This document shows, piece after piece, positions 23,969 through 33,328 of a DNA stretch of 48,235 nucleotides (positions are counted from its first letter, which is position 1; each line of letters opens with the position of its first letter). A program made the position numbers and the translations under genes. Source of the DNA: an uncultured beta proteobacterium. GTDB taxonomy: Bacteria > Pseudomonadota > Gammaproteobacteria > Burkholderiales > Burkholderiaceae_C. The notes below the pieces were generated by a model. It was not told where the DNA came from. It made no database searches and saw only the letters and a program-made list of their open reading frames with translations. The DNA lies in contig CAIRAW010000064.1 in NCBI GenBank assembly GCA_903876735.1, positions 1-48,235 on the forward strand, read 5' to 3'.

Positions 23969-24162
23969 GTCTGCGTCAGTTGGTCTTCGGACGGCGGGGG
24001 CGGGGCGGACACCGGGGCAGATGGTTCCACTCATGTCCCCCGCAGAGGACTATGCCCTCTGCTCCTCCTTGACTTCGTTACACCATCCGCCCCGACGTCC
24101 TCGGCAGGTAACTGTCTTGGTTTTCGATGACTCAATACCCTTGTGTACCCACACTGCGATTT

Positions 24163-24258
24163 GAAGCAGGGCGGCATGGCGCTCGGCGCAGCGGCATCAA
24201 GGAGGAGGCCGCAGGCCGGGGGACAGCTGCGGAGTTGAGTGCCATGTCGCCCTGCTTC
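24163..24258. repeat. Long inverted repeat in a 369-base non-coding gap
   Basis: Arms 24163-24184 (GAAGCAGGGC...GCTC) and 24237-24258 (GAGT...GCCCTGCTTC) match at 20 of 22 positions around a 52-base GC-rich centre. The wider gap 23969-24337 also holds a 7-bp hairpin (GCAGAGG / CCTCTGC) near 24052-24072 and G/C-rich runs, and I see no credible gene in it. It looks like a structured dispersed element or MITE-like relic. Confidence 0.6.
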
Positions 24259-24337
24259 CCGCAGCGCAGGGGAGTGGGTGGGGCTCGCCCGCGCCCCGGT
24301 CCATGTCATTAAATTACGAGAAGATTTAACGCCACAG

Positions 24338-25393
24338 TCAGGCGCGTGTGCGCAGCCGCGCTGCCGCCTCGCGCAGTGCCTCGGCGGTGGTGTCCCAACC
24401 GAGGCAGGCATCGGTGATGGAAACACCGTAGCGCAGGTCTTGCGGGCGGGCGAGTTTCTGGTTGCCTTCGAACAGATTCGATTCCAGCATCACGCCCTTG
24501 ATCGAGGCGTTGCCATCGGCGATCTGGTGCACCACGTCTTTGAGCACCAGGGTTTGCAGCGCGTGGTTCTTGCGCGAGTTGGCGTGGCTGCAATCGACCA
24601 CGATGTTGACCGGCAACCTGGACGCCTTCAGGGCGGCCTCGGCTTCGGCCACGGCAACCGAGTCATAGTTCGGTACGCTGCCGCCGCGCAGGATCAGGTG
24701 CCCGAAGGCATTGCCGCGCGTTTGCGTCACCGCCACCTGGCCGTCGCCGTTGATACCCAAGAAAGCGTGCGGTTGCGCCGCCGACAGCATGGCGTTCATC
24801 GCCACGTCCAGGTTGCCGTCGGTGCCGTTCTTGAAGCCGACCGGGCTCGACAGGCCGCTGGCGAGTTCGCGGTGCGTCTGGCTCTCGGTGGTGCGCGCGC
24901 CGATGGCGCTCCAGGCAATCAGGTCGCCCAGGTAATGCGGCGTGATCGGGTCCAGCGCCTCGGTGCCGCAGGGCAGACCCATTTCATTGAGGTCGACCAG
25001 CAGGCGGCGTGCCACATGCAGGCCTTCGTCGATGCGAAAGCTGTCGTCCATGCGCGGGTCATTGATCAGACCTTTCCAGCCGACGGTCGTGCGTGGTTTC
25101 TCGAAATAAACCCGCATCACGATGAACAACTGGTCTTTCAATTCGTCGGCCAGCGTTCTGAGACGCTTGGCGTATTCCATGGCTGCGGCAACGTCGTGGA
25201 TCGAGCAGGGCCCGACCACCACAAACAGGCGCGGGTCGTGCCCGCTCAGGATGGCCGCCAGCGTGTGCCGGGCTTCGCTGACGGTGCGGGTGGCTTGCGC
25301 GCTGACTGGAATGTCGTCGTGCAGTTGCGTGGGTGGCAGCAGCGTGAGCTGCGATACCACGTTCAGATTTTCAAGGGCGGTAGGGAAGGGCAT
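24338..25393 (-). CDS. aroG: 3-deoxy-7-phosphoheptulonate (DAHP) synthase, class I
   Basis: The 351-residue protein belongs to the AroF/AroG/AroH family: LFVVVGPCSIHD, VMRVYFEKPRTTVGWKGLINDP, GTEALDPITPHYLGDLIAW, VGFKNGTDGN, VVDCSHANSRKN and VMLESNLFEGNQ. The metal-binding Cys (GPCSIHD), His (CSHAN) and Glu (MLESN) are present. It joins PEP and erythrose 4-phosphate as the first step of aromatic amino-acid synthesis. Which amino acid gives feedback cannot be told here. It lies 9 bases after glcF on the same strand. Confidence 0.94.
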   Translation of the reverse strand: MPFPTALENLNVVSQLTLLPPTQLHDDIPVSAQATRTVSEARHTLAAILSGHDPRLFVVVGPCSIHDVAAAMEYAKRLRTLADELKDQLFIVMRVYFEKPRTTVGWKGLINDPRMDDSFRIDEGLHVARRLLVDLNEMGLPCGTEALDPITPHYLGDLIAWSAIGARTTESQTHRELASGLSSPVGFKNGTDGNLDVAMNAMLSAAQPHAFLGINGDGQVAVTQTRGNAFGHLILRGGSVPNYDSVAVAEAEAALKASRLPVNIVVDCSHANSRKNHALQTLVLKDVVHQIADGNASIKGVMLESNLFEGNQKLARPQDLRYGVSITDACLGWDTTAEALREAAARLRTRA

Positions 25394-25402
25394 GGCCCGA
25401 TT

Positions 25403-26644
25403 TTAGGTTGCTTGCAACAAGGCCTCGTCCAGCACCTCGACCCAGTGCCGCACCGGTGTGCGGGTGCCGCTTTGCAGATGTGTGATGCAGCCCATGTTGG
25501 CCGAGACGATCAGGTCGGGCGCGCGCACGCCGAAGGTGGTTTTCAGGTGGCCGAGTTTGCGCTCGCGCAACTGCTGCGATAACTCCGGGTTGAGCACCGA
25601 GTAGGTGCCGGCCGAGCCGCAGCAGAGGTGCGCTTCGGCCCCGGTGACCTTGATGTCAAAGCCCAGTTGGGCCAGCCAGTGCTCGACACCGCCACGCAAC
25701 TGCTGGCCGTGCTGCAGCGTGCAGGGCGGGTGAAAGGCCAGTGTCTGCTGCCCCGCCTTGACCTTGCCGCGCAGGGCCGCAGCCAGTTCGGGCAACAGTT
25801 CACTCAGGTCGCGCGTCATCTCGCTGATGCGTTTGGCGCGCGCGGCGTAAACCGGGTCGTCCTGCAGCAAGTGCGCGTATTCCTTGACCGTGACGCCGCA
25901 GCCCGAGGCGTTCATGACGATGGCTTCAACACCGCCCTGCACGTAGGGCCACCAGGCGTCAATGTTGGTGCGCATCTGGACCTTGCCGCCTTCCTGGTCG
26001 TTCAGGTGAAACTTGACGGCGCCGCAGCAACCCGCTTCAGGCGCAATCACGCACTCGATGCCGGCGGCGTCGAGCACGCGCGCTGTGGCGTGGTTGATAT
26101 TGGGGGTCATGGCCGGTTGCACGCAGCCAACGAGCATCAGCACCTTGCGCGCATGCGTGGCGGTGGGCCAGGCGCCGGCGTGCTGCTTTGCCGGCACCTT
26201 GTCCTTGAGCGGCGCCGGCAGCAGCGGGCGCAGCATCTGACCCAGCTTCATTGCCGGGCCAAACGCCGCTGAGGTCAGGCCTTCTTTGAGCGCCCAGCGC
26301 AGGGCGCGCTCGGCCGGTGGGCGTGGCACTTGGGCGTCGACCAGCTTGCGCCCGATGTCAACCAGGTGGCCATAGTCAACGCCGGAGGGGCAGGTGCTTT
26401 CGCAGTTGCGGCAGGTCAGGCAGCGGTCCAGATGCGCCTGGGTTTTGCGCGTTGGCGTCTGGCCTTCGAGTACCTGTTTGATAAGGTAGATACGACCGCG
26501 CGGACTGTCGAGTTCATTGCCCAGCAACTGGTAGGTTGGGCAGGTAGCGGTGCAAAAGCCGCAGTGCACGCATTTGCGCAAAATGGCGGCCGCCGCCTTG
26601 GCGTCGGCGCTGTCCTGGTAGGCGGGGGCTAAATGAGTGTGCAT
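25403..26644 (-). CDS. glcF: Glycolate oxidase iron-sulfur subunit GlcF
   Basis: The 413 residues contain two [4Fe-4S] ferredoxin motifs, CVHCGFCTATCPTY (from about residue 25) and CLTCRNCESTCPSG (about 75), then two CCG domains with CCGAVKFHL and LCCGSAGTYSVL, as in GlcF and heterodisulfide-reductase D-like proteins. GlcF links the glycolate dehydrogenase flavin subunits to the membrane quinone pool. It begins 4 bases after glcE. The usual partner glcD is not in the window. Confidence 0.93.
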   Translation of the reverse strand: MHTHLAPAYQDSADAKAAAAILRKCVHCGFCTATCPTYQLLGNELDSPRGRIYLIKQVLEGQTPTRKTQAHLDRCLTCRNCESTCPSGVDYGHLVDIGRKLVDAQVPRPPAERALRWALKEGLTSAAFGPAMKLGQMLRPLLPAPLKDKVPAKQHAGAWPTATHARKVLMLVGCVQPAMTPNINHATARVLDAAGIECVIAPEAGCCGAVKFHLNDQEGGKVQMRTNIDAWWPYVQGGVEAIVMNASGCGVTVKEYAHLLQDDPVYAARAKRISEMTRDLSELLPELAAALRGKVKAGQQTLAFHPPCTLQHGQQLRGGVEHWLAQLGFDIKVTGAEAHLCCGSAGTYSVLNPELSQQLRERKLGHLKTTFGVRAPDLIVSANMGCITHLQSGTRTPVRHWVEVLDEALLQAT

Positions 26645-26648
26645 CGGC

Positions 26649-27791
26649 TTAGAGATCAGGGTACATACGGCCGCGGTTGAAAATACCGGCCGGGTCGAAC
26701 TCGGCCTTCAGGCGCTGGTGAATCTGCGCCAGTGGGCCGCTCAAGGGGCTGAAGCGCTCGATGGCTTGCGGGCTGGCCATTGGTGGTGCGCGAAACAGCG
26801 CTGCCGTGCCGCCCAGCGCTGCCGTTGCTTGCCGCAGCGGCCCTTGGGCCGTCAGCGGTGCCCACAGCCAGCGCTGACCGCCATTCCATTCGATCAGCTG
26901 GGCATAGGGCAGGTCCAGCGCCGGCGCGGTCTGTGGCAGTGACAGGCGCCACAAGCCCAGGTCGGGGGCCGGGGCATGAAAGAAGGGCAGACTCTGGTCG
27001 CGGCAGGCATCCCAGTCGGCGCCCGCCTGCACCTTGTCCATCCGGCTGGCCGCGCCACCGAGCGCCTGCAGATCGGACAGCATGCGCGGGCACGCCGCCT
27101 CCACCGCCGCCACGGCGCCGCGCAGGCGCACAAACAGGCAGTCGCGCGCCGGACTCAGACTGTCGTCGTGCACCCAGCAACTGGCGTTCAGCGGAAGTGG
27201 CAGGCCACCCCAGCGGTTGAGCAGGTCAAGCGCAGCCTGCTGGCCAATCCCGACGCACATCAGTGTCGCCTCAGCCACCGCAGCGGGCAGAACCTTGAGC
27301 GAAATCTCTGTCAGCACGCCCAGCGTGCCCAGCGCGCCCACCATCAGGCGCGAAACGTCGTAACCGGCCACGTTTTTGATGACCTGGCCGCCAAAGGTCA
27401 GCAATTCGCCGCGGCCGTTGAGCAACACCAGACCCAGCACATAGTCGCGCACGGCGCCAGCGCTGGCGCGAGCCGGCCCGGAGAGGCCTGCAGCCACCAT
27501 GCCGCCACAGGTCGCTGCACCGCCAAAGCGAGGCGGCTCGAATGCCAGGCACTGCCCTTTCTCGGCCAGCACGGCTTCGAGTTCCGCGACCGGCGTCGCC
27601 GCGCGCACCGTGACGACCAGTTCAGTCGGCTCGTAGCTGCTGATGCCGTTCAGTCCGCTCAGGTCCAGCAGTTCACCTTGCAATGACTCGCCGTAGAAAT
27701 CCTTAGAGCCGCTGCCGCGCAGGCGCAGCAGCGCACGGTCGGCTGCGGCGGCGCGGACGCGATCGGCGATCTGGGCAAGCGATGAGTCCAT
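26649..27791 (-). CDS. glcE: Glycolate oxidase FAD-binding subunit GlcE
   Basis: The 380-residue protein has the PCMH/FAD_binding_4 layout with YEPTELVVTVRAATPVAELE, GGMVAAGLSGPAR and GQVIKNVAGYDVSRL, which mark GlcE. It is shorter than GlcD (about 490), as expected. GlcE is a second flavin subunit of glycolate dehydrogenase (glycolate to glyoxylate). It is cotranscribed with glcF and divergent from pssA. The catalytic GlcD must be encoded elsewhere. Confidence 0.92.
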   Translation of the reverse strand: MDSSLAQIADRVRAAAADRALLRLRGSGSKDFYGESLQGELLDLSGLNGISSYEPTELVVTVRAATPVAELEAVLAEKGQCLAFEPPRFGGAATCGGMVAAGLSGPARASAGAVRDYVLGLVLLNGRGELLTFGGQVIKNVAGYDVSRLMVGALGTLGVLTEISLKVLPAAVAEATLMCVGIGQQAALDLLNRWGGLPLPLNASCWVHDDSLSPARDCLFVRLRGAVAAVEAACPRMLSDLQALGGAASRMDKVQAGADWDACRDQSLPFFHAPAPDLGLWRLSLPQTAPALDLPYAQLIEWNGGQRWLWAPLTAQGPLRQATAALGGTAALFRAPPMASPQAIERFSPLSGPLAQIHQRLKAEFDPAGIFNRGRMYPDL

Positions 27792-27845
27792 AAGGAGCCT
27801 GTGTTACTGTTGCATGGATGGTAAAGGGCCTGAAGGGATTCTTAC

Positions 27846-28472
27846 ATGACAAGCAACAGAACCAACAAGCCGTTCTCGATGATCCGGGAGTTTCAACTGG
27901 CAGACTGGTTTACCCTCGGTAACGCCGTTTGTGGCACGGGGGCGATTTTTTCCACCTTGAGCTACCTGCAGAGTGCGGACCGCACGCACGTCTACTATGC
28001 CGCCATGCTGGTGCTGCTGGCGCTGATCTTCGACGTGCTTGACGGCCGCATTGCGCGCTGGCGCCAAAAAACCTCGGTCCTGGGGCGCGAGCTTGATTCG
28101 CTGGCCGACGTCATCTCGTTTGGCGTGGCACCGGCGGTGATCGCCTATGGCTGCGGCATGCAAGGCCTGTATGACCGCGTTGTGCTGGCCTATTTTGTTG
28201 CCTGTGGCGTGTCACGGCTGGCGCGCTACAACGTAACGGCAGAAACTCTGTCCGAAGGTTCGGACAAGGTCAAGTACTTCGAGGGCACGCCGATTCCAAC
28301 CTCGATCCTGCTGGTCGTCGTGCTGGCAATGGCCGCCTGGTCTGGCGGCATTGGCGCTACCCTGTGGTTGGGCGAACTGTCGTTGGCTGGCTTCAAGCTC
28401 CATCCGCTGGTGCTGCTGTTCGGGCTGTCTGGTTCACTCATGATCAGCCGGATTCGCATCCCCAAGCTCTAA
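27846..28472 (+). CDS. pssA: CDP-diacylglycerol-serine O-phosphatidyltransferase
   Basis: The 208 residues contain the CDP-alcohol phosphotransferase signature DGRIARWRQKTSVLGRELDS (D-G-x2-A-R-x8-G-x3-D-x3-D), extended by LAD, and about seven membrane segments. The N-terminus PFSMIREFQLADWFTLGNAVCGTGAI and the motif SRLARYNV are typical of PssA of the Bacillus/proteobacterial membrane type. It makes phosphatidylserine, the precursor of phosphatidylethanolamine. It is divergent from glcE. Confidence 0.93.
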   Translation: MTSNRTNKPFSMIREFQLADWFTLGNAVCGTGAIFSTLSYLQSADRTHVYYAAMLVLLALIFDVLDGRIARWRQKTSVLGRELDSLADVISFGVAPAVIAYGCGMQGLYDRVVLAYFVACGVSRLARYNVTAETLSEGSDKVKYFEGTPIPTSILLVVVLAMAAWSGGIGATLWLGELSLAGFKLHPLVLLFGLSGSLMISRIRIPKL

Positions 28473-28518
28473 GGGATGCGCCCAAAGCGATGGCGTGATC
28501 TGAATCAGGCAATTCGCA

Positions 28519-30099
28519 TCAGGACTCCAGCTTGAACATGCTGACAGTCTGAACCAGTTCCTGGGCCTGTGATGTCAGGCTCGTGGCGGCAGCGGCCATT
28601 TCTTCGACCAGGGCAGCGTTCTGCTGCGTGACCTGGTCCATCTGGATGACTGCCTCGCCGACTTGAGAGACGCCGTCGCTCTGCTCGTCGCTGGCTGCGC
28701 TGATTTCACCCATCAGGTCGGTCACGCGTTTGATGGCGCCGACAACTTCCGTCATGGTTGCGCCGGCCTTGTCAACCAGGCTGGTTCCCTGCTCAACGCG
28801 GTCCACGCTGCCCTTGATCAAGGCCTTGATTTCCTTTGCCGCGTCGGCGGAGCGGCTGGCCAGGGATCTGACCTCGGTCGCCACCACCGCAAAACCCCGT
28901 CCCTGCTCGCCGGCCCGGGCTGCCTCGACTGCCGCATTGAGCGCCAGTATGTTGGTTTGAAAGGCGATGCTGTCGATGACGCCAATGATTTCTGAGATCT
29001 TGTGGGAGGAATCGTTGATCTCTTTCATGGTGTCCACAACCTGTGCAACGACCTCGCCGCCCTGTGCCGCCACCTTGGAGGCACTCATGGCAAGCTGGTT
29101 GGCCTGCAGGGCGCTGCTGGCGTTTTGTTTGACGGTGGCGCTCAGTTCCTCCATCGAGGCGGCGGTTTCTTCCAGTGAACTGGCTTGCCGCTCGGTGCGG
29201 GCCGACAGGTCGAGGTTGCCTTGCGCAATTTCCGAACTTGAACTCGCCACCTGCTCGGCACCCTTGCGCACCTCGGCAACCACCCGGGCCAGACTTCCCC
29301 GCATGAGATCAAGCTGCGCCAGCACGCTGCTGGTGTCGCCCTTGTTCAGAACGATGGTCCCGCTCAGGTCGCCATCGGAGACACGTTGCGCCAGATCCAT
29401 GGCGACTTGTGGTTCTCCGCCAAGCTGACGCAATAGTTTGCGGACGATGATGCGCACCACAAGAAACATGACGATCTGGAGAAGGCCCTGGCCCGTCCAG
29501 AGACCGAGATTGATGGTGTTGAGCATCTCCATGTCGTCCTTGATGTCGACGGTGACGCTGGCGGCTCCCAGAACGGTTCCTTCATCGACACCATGGCACT
29601 TCAGGCAGTTGGAGCTGCGAAATTCCTTCATGCCAATGAACGGCAAAACGGCCCTGAGCGTGGGCTGTCCATCCGCGCCATGGGCCCTTTTGAATTGTGG
29701 TTTGCCAGTTGCCAGCACGCTGCGGTCCATTTCATCAAGCGCTTGCTCCTGTGGCAACCCGGCGCCGAATTCATCGTTGGTCCCCTTGCCGCGGACGATC
29801 CGAAGCTCCTTGACCTTGTCAGCGACCCCCATTTTCTGGATGAACAGCGCACGCGCGGCGGTGTCGCTGATGACGTCCTGATTGCCCAGCTTGGTCACCA
29901 TCAAGGTGTTCAAACCGTTGATGGCGCCGTCTGCAACAACGACCGTGCGCTCTTGCGCTGCGTTGAAGATGAGACGTTCAAGCTGGGTGTAGATCCAGTA
30001 CTGTGCGAAGAGAATCGTGACGATCAAAAATCCCTGAATCAAGATCTGCAACTTCAGCTGCAGACCGATCGCTTTCCACCTTGTGTAAAGGCTGTCCAT
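28519..30099 (-). CDS. Methyl-accepting chemotaxis protein with c-type haem motif in the sensor domain
   Basis: The 526-residue receptor has TM1 (about 18-38), a periplasmic domain (about 40-197), TM2 (about 199-218), a HAMP region and a long signalling hairpin with the tip [40 protein letters not shown]. The periplasmic domain resembles DUF3365/Tll0287-like sensors and contains CLKCH at residues 165-169, a covalent haem c site. It could sense redox state, oxygen or NO. No CheR-binding pentapeptide is present at the C-terminus (ends FKLES). No che genes are nearby. It is convergent with pssA. Confidence 0.93.
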   Translation of the reverse strand: MDSLYTRWKAIGLQLKLQILIQGFLIVTILFAQYWIYTQLERLIFNAAQERTVVVADGAINGLNTLMVTKLGNQDVISDTAARALFIQKMGVADKVKELRIVRGKGTNDEFGAGLPQEQALDEMDRSVLATGKPQFKRAHGADGQPTLRAVLPFIGMKEFRSSNCLKCHGVDEGTVLGAASVTVDIKDDMEMLNTINLGLWTGQGLLQIVMFLVVRIIVRKLLRQLGGEPQVAMDLAQRVSDGDLSGTIVLNKGDTSSVLAQLDLMRGSLARVVAEVRKGAEQVASSSSEIAQGNLDLSARTERQASSLEETAASMEELSATVKQNASSALQANQLAMSASKVAAQGGEVVAQVVDTMKEINDSSHKISEIIGVIDSIAFQTNILALNAAVEAARAGEQGRGFAVVATEVRSLASRSADAAKEIKALIKGSVDRVEQGTSLVDKAGATMTEVVGAIKRVTDLMGEISAASDEQSDGVSQVGEAVIQMDQVTQQNAALVEEMAAAATSLTSQAQELVQTVSMFKLES

Positions 30100-30193
30100 T
30101 TTTAAACTCCCTGATATGCGTCATTTTTTCCTGATTGATTGGGGGATCTTCAAAGAAGTTTGACGGTAAATCTTTGAACTGCAAAGGGTTCTG

Positions 30194-30220
30194 TTGACCT
30201 CATACGCAGCAACAACTTTA
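30194..30220 (-). promoter_or_regulatory. Possible sigma-28 promoter of the chemoreceptor gene
   Basis: On the minus strand TAAAGTTG (consensus TAAAGTTT) is followed after 11 bases by GAGGTCAA (consensus GCCGATAA), about 95 bases before the receptor ATG. The -35 fits 7 of 8, the -10 only about 4 of 8, so this is tentative. The rest of 30100-30391 shows no gene. Confidence 0.3.
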
Positions 30221-30391
30221 AATAGGAATGTGCCGTCCCAATACCGTCAACAGAAGTCTTTATCCATGCTTTATCCGGGACTCGGCATTGCTCACGCACG
30301 ACCTGAGTCCATTGAAATAGCGGTTATTCGCCGGTTGAAGCGAGGTGCGCAGCGGGCAGCAACCTGTGCCCGCCGGTCTTGTGGGCAACGC

Positions 30392-31363
30392 TTACCGGTC
30401 AACGAAGAAGTTCACCGGTAAGCCCGGTACCGACACCCGCATGGAAAACACGCAGCCCGACAGCGGCAGGGCGGCGAGTTCGTCCGCGCTGCGTTTCAGG
30501 CGCGCACTGGTCAGGTACAGGGTTCGCAGGTCGGTTCCGCCAAAACAGGGCATGGTCGGGCACTGCGCCGGGGTTGGCCAGCTTGCGAGCAAGACGCCAG
30601 CCGGCGAGAACTTGAGCAGGCGCCGACCCTCGTACATGGCGATGTAGTAGTTGCCCTGCACATCAACGGCGGCGCCGTCGGGCCGGCCGGCGTAAGCCGC
30701 CATTGCATCGGCCGGCTTGGCATCGAATTGCAGGAATACGCGCTGCGCCGACATGGCGGCGCTGGCGCTATCGAAATCCCAGGCATGGACGCGGTGGCTG
30801 GCGGTATCGGCCCAGTACAGCGTGCGATGGTCCGGGCTCCAGGCCAGGCCATTGCCGGTGGTGGCGGGCAGGCTGGCCGGATCGGTCTTGCGTGTGAGCA
30901 CCGCGTTGCCGGTTCGGCAATCGAGGCAATACAGCGCCGCATTGCCATTGACGCGGGTGTCGTCGATGGTGCCGATCCACAGGCGCCCAAGCGCATCGCA
31001 CTTGCCGTCGTTGGCGCGCATCTGCGCCGGGTCGTAATCAAGCGTGGCAATCCGCGTCAGCAAGCCGCCCCATTGGCGAGCCCGGAACACGCCGTCGCGC
31101 AGGGCGATTACCAGGCCACCAGTGGCGGCCGGTGCCATGCACCCCGGCTCGCTCGGCATGTCCCAAGTCTCAAGCTCTCCAGTGGCGGCGTCGGCGCGCA
31201 GGAGTTGCCGGCGCGTAATGTCCAGCCAGTAAAGCTTTTGCTCCTGCGGGTGCCAGAACGGCGACTCGCCCAGTTCAGCGGCTTGCGCTTGAACGGTCTG
31301 CCAGTTGGCTGCCGCAGACTCGGCTGCCATTGCGGTGGCGTTGCTGATCGTGAGGACACTCAT
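30392..31363 (-). CDS. SMP-30/gluconolactonase family hydrolase
   Basis: The 323-residue six-bladed propeller has LGESPFWHPQEQKLYWLDI (the metal-binding Glu), ANDGKCDALGRLWIGTID, GNGLAWSPDHRTLYWADT (metal-binding Asn) and GRPDGAAVDVQGNYYIAMY (metal-binding Asp), so the divalent metal site of SMP-30 lactonases appears complete. Such enzymes open sugar lactones (gluconolactone, arabinonolactone). It stands alone with no sugar transporter nearby, so the natural lactone is unknown. The N-terminal 20 residues precede the fold and are not a clear signal peptide. Confidence 0.9.
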   Translation of the reverse strand: MSVLTISNATAMAAESAAANWQTVQAQAAELGESPFWHPQEQKLYWLDITRRQLLRADAATGELETWDMPSEPGCMAPAATGGLVIALRDGVFRARQWGGLLTRIATLDYDPAQMRANDGKCDALGRLWIGTIDDTRVNGNAALYCLDCRTGNAVLTRKTDPASLPATTGNGLAWSPDHRTLYWADTASHRVHAWDFDSASAAMSAQRVFLQFDAKPADAMAAYAGRPDGAAVDVQGNYYIAMYEGRRLLKFSPAGVLLASWPTPAQCPTMPCFGGTDLRTLYLTSARLKRSADELAALPLSGCVFSMRVSVPGLPVNFFVDR

Positions 31364-31416
31364 GGGGCTTCATTGTGCACCGTCCCCGGTCACCATCGCG
31401 CGGGCCCATTGCGTTC

Positions 31417-31863
31417 TCAGGCGTCGAAGCCGGGGTCGCGCGCGCGCCGGTGGTGTGCGCGCTGCAAGAGCAAAGTCAGCAGCAGTGCTGCGGCGGCTGA
31501 GCGCGTCATCGGCGGTGATGCCATGAGCAGTTCTGCCAGACCATCGACTACCTGAATACTGACCTGCTGCACGCGCGTGACCAGGGCGATCACATCGCTG
31601 GACTGCACCGCGTTCAAATCCTCGGCCTGCACGCGCAGGTCGGGCCAGCTCGCGCGAAACCGGATCTTCGCAAAGATGCCGTTGGCGATTGCGACCAGCG
31701 AGAGCACGCCCAGCGGCTTGAGCAGATGGGCGATCAGGCGGCTGCGTTCGGTAGGCGCCGCCTCTTCATAGACCTGGCCCACCAGTTGCGCGATAGCACC
31801 GTCGGATGCCTGGTCAGTCAATTGGGGCGATGCTGCCACGGTCTGCGTGGGGTCGGGATTCAT
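31417..31863 (-). CDS. Conserved hypothetical protein with hydrophobic segments
   Basis: The 148-residue protein starts with a Gln/Thr/Ala-rich stretch, then an amphipathic part (GQVYEEAAPTERSRLIAHLLKP) and a hydrophobic segment LGVLSLVAIANGIFAKI (about 51-67). A second hydrophobic stretch lies near the C-terminus (SAAAALLLTLLLQRA). The VYEEAAPTERSRLI part looks like a soluble helix on the cytoplasmic side. I do not recognise a family. It lies on the same strand as the SMP-30 gene, 53 bases before it, and downstream of ureG. Confidence 0.65.
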   Translation of the reverse strand: MNPDPTQTVAASPQLTDQASDGAIAQLVGQVYEEAAPTERSRLIAHLLKPLGVLSLVAIANGIFAKIRFRASWPDLRVQAEDLNAVQSSDVIALVTRVQQVSIQVVDGLAELLMASPPMTRSAAAALLLTLLLQRAHHRRARDPGFDA

Positions 31864-32000
31864 GGCTTTTCTCTCGTGTTGGAAGGGCGCTTTGGGTCTG
31901 GCTTGTTCTGCCAGCCTAAAGCCCAGTGTGCGCCTTGCACGTGTCAGCGAGATGTCGAGATGCGACGAGATGTAAGCGCCGCGAGACGATGAGCCAGATC

Positions 32001-32654
32001 TCAGCCCAGCAGCATCCCGCGCTGCTCGATGAAGTCCACGACCTCGGCGAGACCGTCTTGTGTTTTCAGATTGGTCATGACAAACGGTTTTAATCCTTTG
32101 GCCGTGGTGCGCATGCGTGTGGTATCGGCGCGCATGACGTCGAGATTGGCGCCGACGTAGGGCGCCAGGTCGGTCTTGTTGATGACGAACAGATCGCTCT
32201 TGGTGATGCCAGGGCCGCCCTTGCGCGGAATCTTCTCGCCGGCGGCGACGTCGATGACGTAGATCGTCAGATCCGAGAGCTCCGGGCTGAAGGTGGCGGC
32301 CAGGTTGTCGCCGCCGCTCTCAATAAAGACGATGTCGGCCTCGGGGAACTCCACCAGCATGCGGTCGATGGCTTCGAGGTTGATGGAGGCGTCTTCGCGG
32401 ATCGCTGTGTGCGGGCAGCCGCCGGTCTCGACGCCCATGATGCGTTCGGCCGGCAGCGCGCCGCTCTCGGTCAGGATGCGCTGGTCTTCCTTGGTGTAGA
32501 TGTCGTTGGTGATGGCCACCAGGTCGTACTGTTCGCGCATGGTCTTGCACAGCATTTCCAGCAGCGTGGTCTTGCCGGAGCCAACCGGCCCGCCTATGCC
32601 CACGCGCAAAGGGGGCAGCTTCTTGCTGCGGTTCGGGATGTGGTGAAGCGTCAT
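32001..32654 (-). CDS. ureG: Urease accessory GTPase UreG
   Basis: The 217-residue SIMIBI-class GTPase has the P-loop [17 protein letters not shown], the invariant [16 protein letters not shown] (with the Cys-Pro-His nickel site), [19 protein letters not shown] and the base-binding [11 protein letters not shown]. It drives GTP-dependent nickel insertion into urease together with UreE and UreF. The start overlaps the ureF stop by ATGA. Compared with eukaryotic or some actinobacterial UreG it lacks a His-rich N-terminus. Confidence 0.96.
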   Translation of the reverse strand: MTLHHIPNRSKKLPPLRVGIGGPVGSGKTTLLEMLCKTMREQYDLVAITNDIYTKEDQRILTESGALPAERIMGVETGGCPHTAIREDASINLEAIDRMLVEFPEADIVFIESGGDNLAATFSPELSDLTIYVIDVAAGEKIPRKGGPGITKSDLFVINKTDLAPYVGANLDVMRADTTRMRTTAKGLKPFVMTNLKTQDGLAEVVDFIEQRGMLLG

Positions 32655-33328
32655 GATCGGAACAGTCTTGAATACTGGATTTCATGCTGGGCGCTCAGAA
32701 TCGCCAGCATGGGTGAAAAGGCTTGCCGTTTGTCGTCCGCCAGGGTCAGGGCGTGGTCGATGGCGGCGGGGATTTCGGCGCTCAGGGCCGAGAGGATGCG
32801 CTGACCCGCGCTCTGGCCCAGTGGCACGGATTTGATGGCGGCCTGCACCATGTTCTCGGCCCAGCCAAAGGCGTAGCTCAGCAGGCAGTCGCGCAGCGGC
32901 GCACCGGTGCTGGAAGCGGCCAGCGCGAAAGCCAGTGGGTAGCTTGGTTGCAGCGCAGCCAGGGTCTCGATCTGCGCGGCGCTGGCTGTCGTGTGGTTGC
33001 GCAGCCACTCCAGCAGTGAGCGCCCCATCTGCTCGGTCTGTGCGCGCATTTCGCTGCTCTCGCGCGTTTGCAGCACCCAGGCGTTGAGACTGGCAATGCG
33101 CGCATGATCCTCCCTTTGCCAGGCCGGCAACGCCTGCGCAATTACCGCCAGGTCGGCGCGTGCCAGGCTCAGGTGTAACTGATCGAGCAGCCAGCTTGCA
33201 GCATCCTGTTCAGTCGTCACCTTCGCCGTATCGACGGCCGCCTCCAGACATTCGGAATAAGAGAAGCCGCCGATCGGCAAGGCCGGCGAGGCCAGCCACA
33301 TCAGTTGCAGCAGACTGGCGTCACGCAT
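32651..33328 (-). CDS. ureF: Urease accessory protein UreF
   Basis: The 225 residues match Ure[25 protein letters not shown] at the N-terminus, a helical middle and the [23 protein letters not shown] region near the C-terminus. UreF bridges the urease apoprotein and UreG in the nickel-loading complex. It shares one base with the ureE stop (TGATG) and four with ureG, so the three genes are tightly coupled. Confidence 0.95.
   Translation of the reverse strand: MRDASLLQLMWLASPALPIGGFSYSECLEAAVDTAKVTTEQDAASWLLDQLHLSLARADLAVIAQALPAWQREDHARIASLNAWVLQTRESSEMRAQTEQMGRSLLEWLRNHTTASAAQIETLAALQPSYPLAFALAASSTGAPLRDCLLSYAFGWAENMVQAAIKSVPLGQSAGQRILSALSAEIPAAIDHALTLADDKRQAFSPMLAILSAQHEIQYSRLFRS

Noticed and set aside
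24239..25582. 447-codon plus-strand frame covering DAHP synthase
   Set aside because: Antisense of a well-recognised enzyme; starts in the repeat-containing gap.
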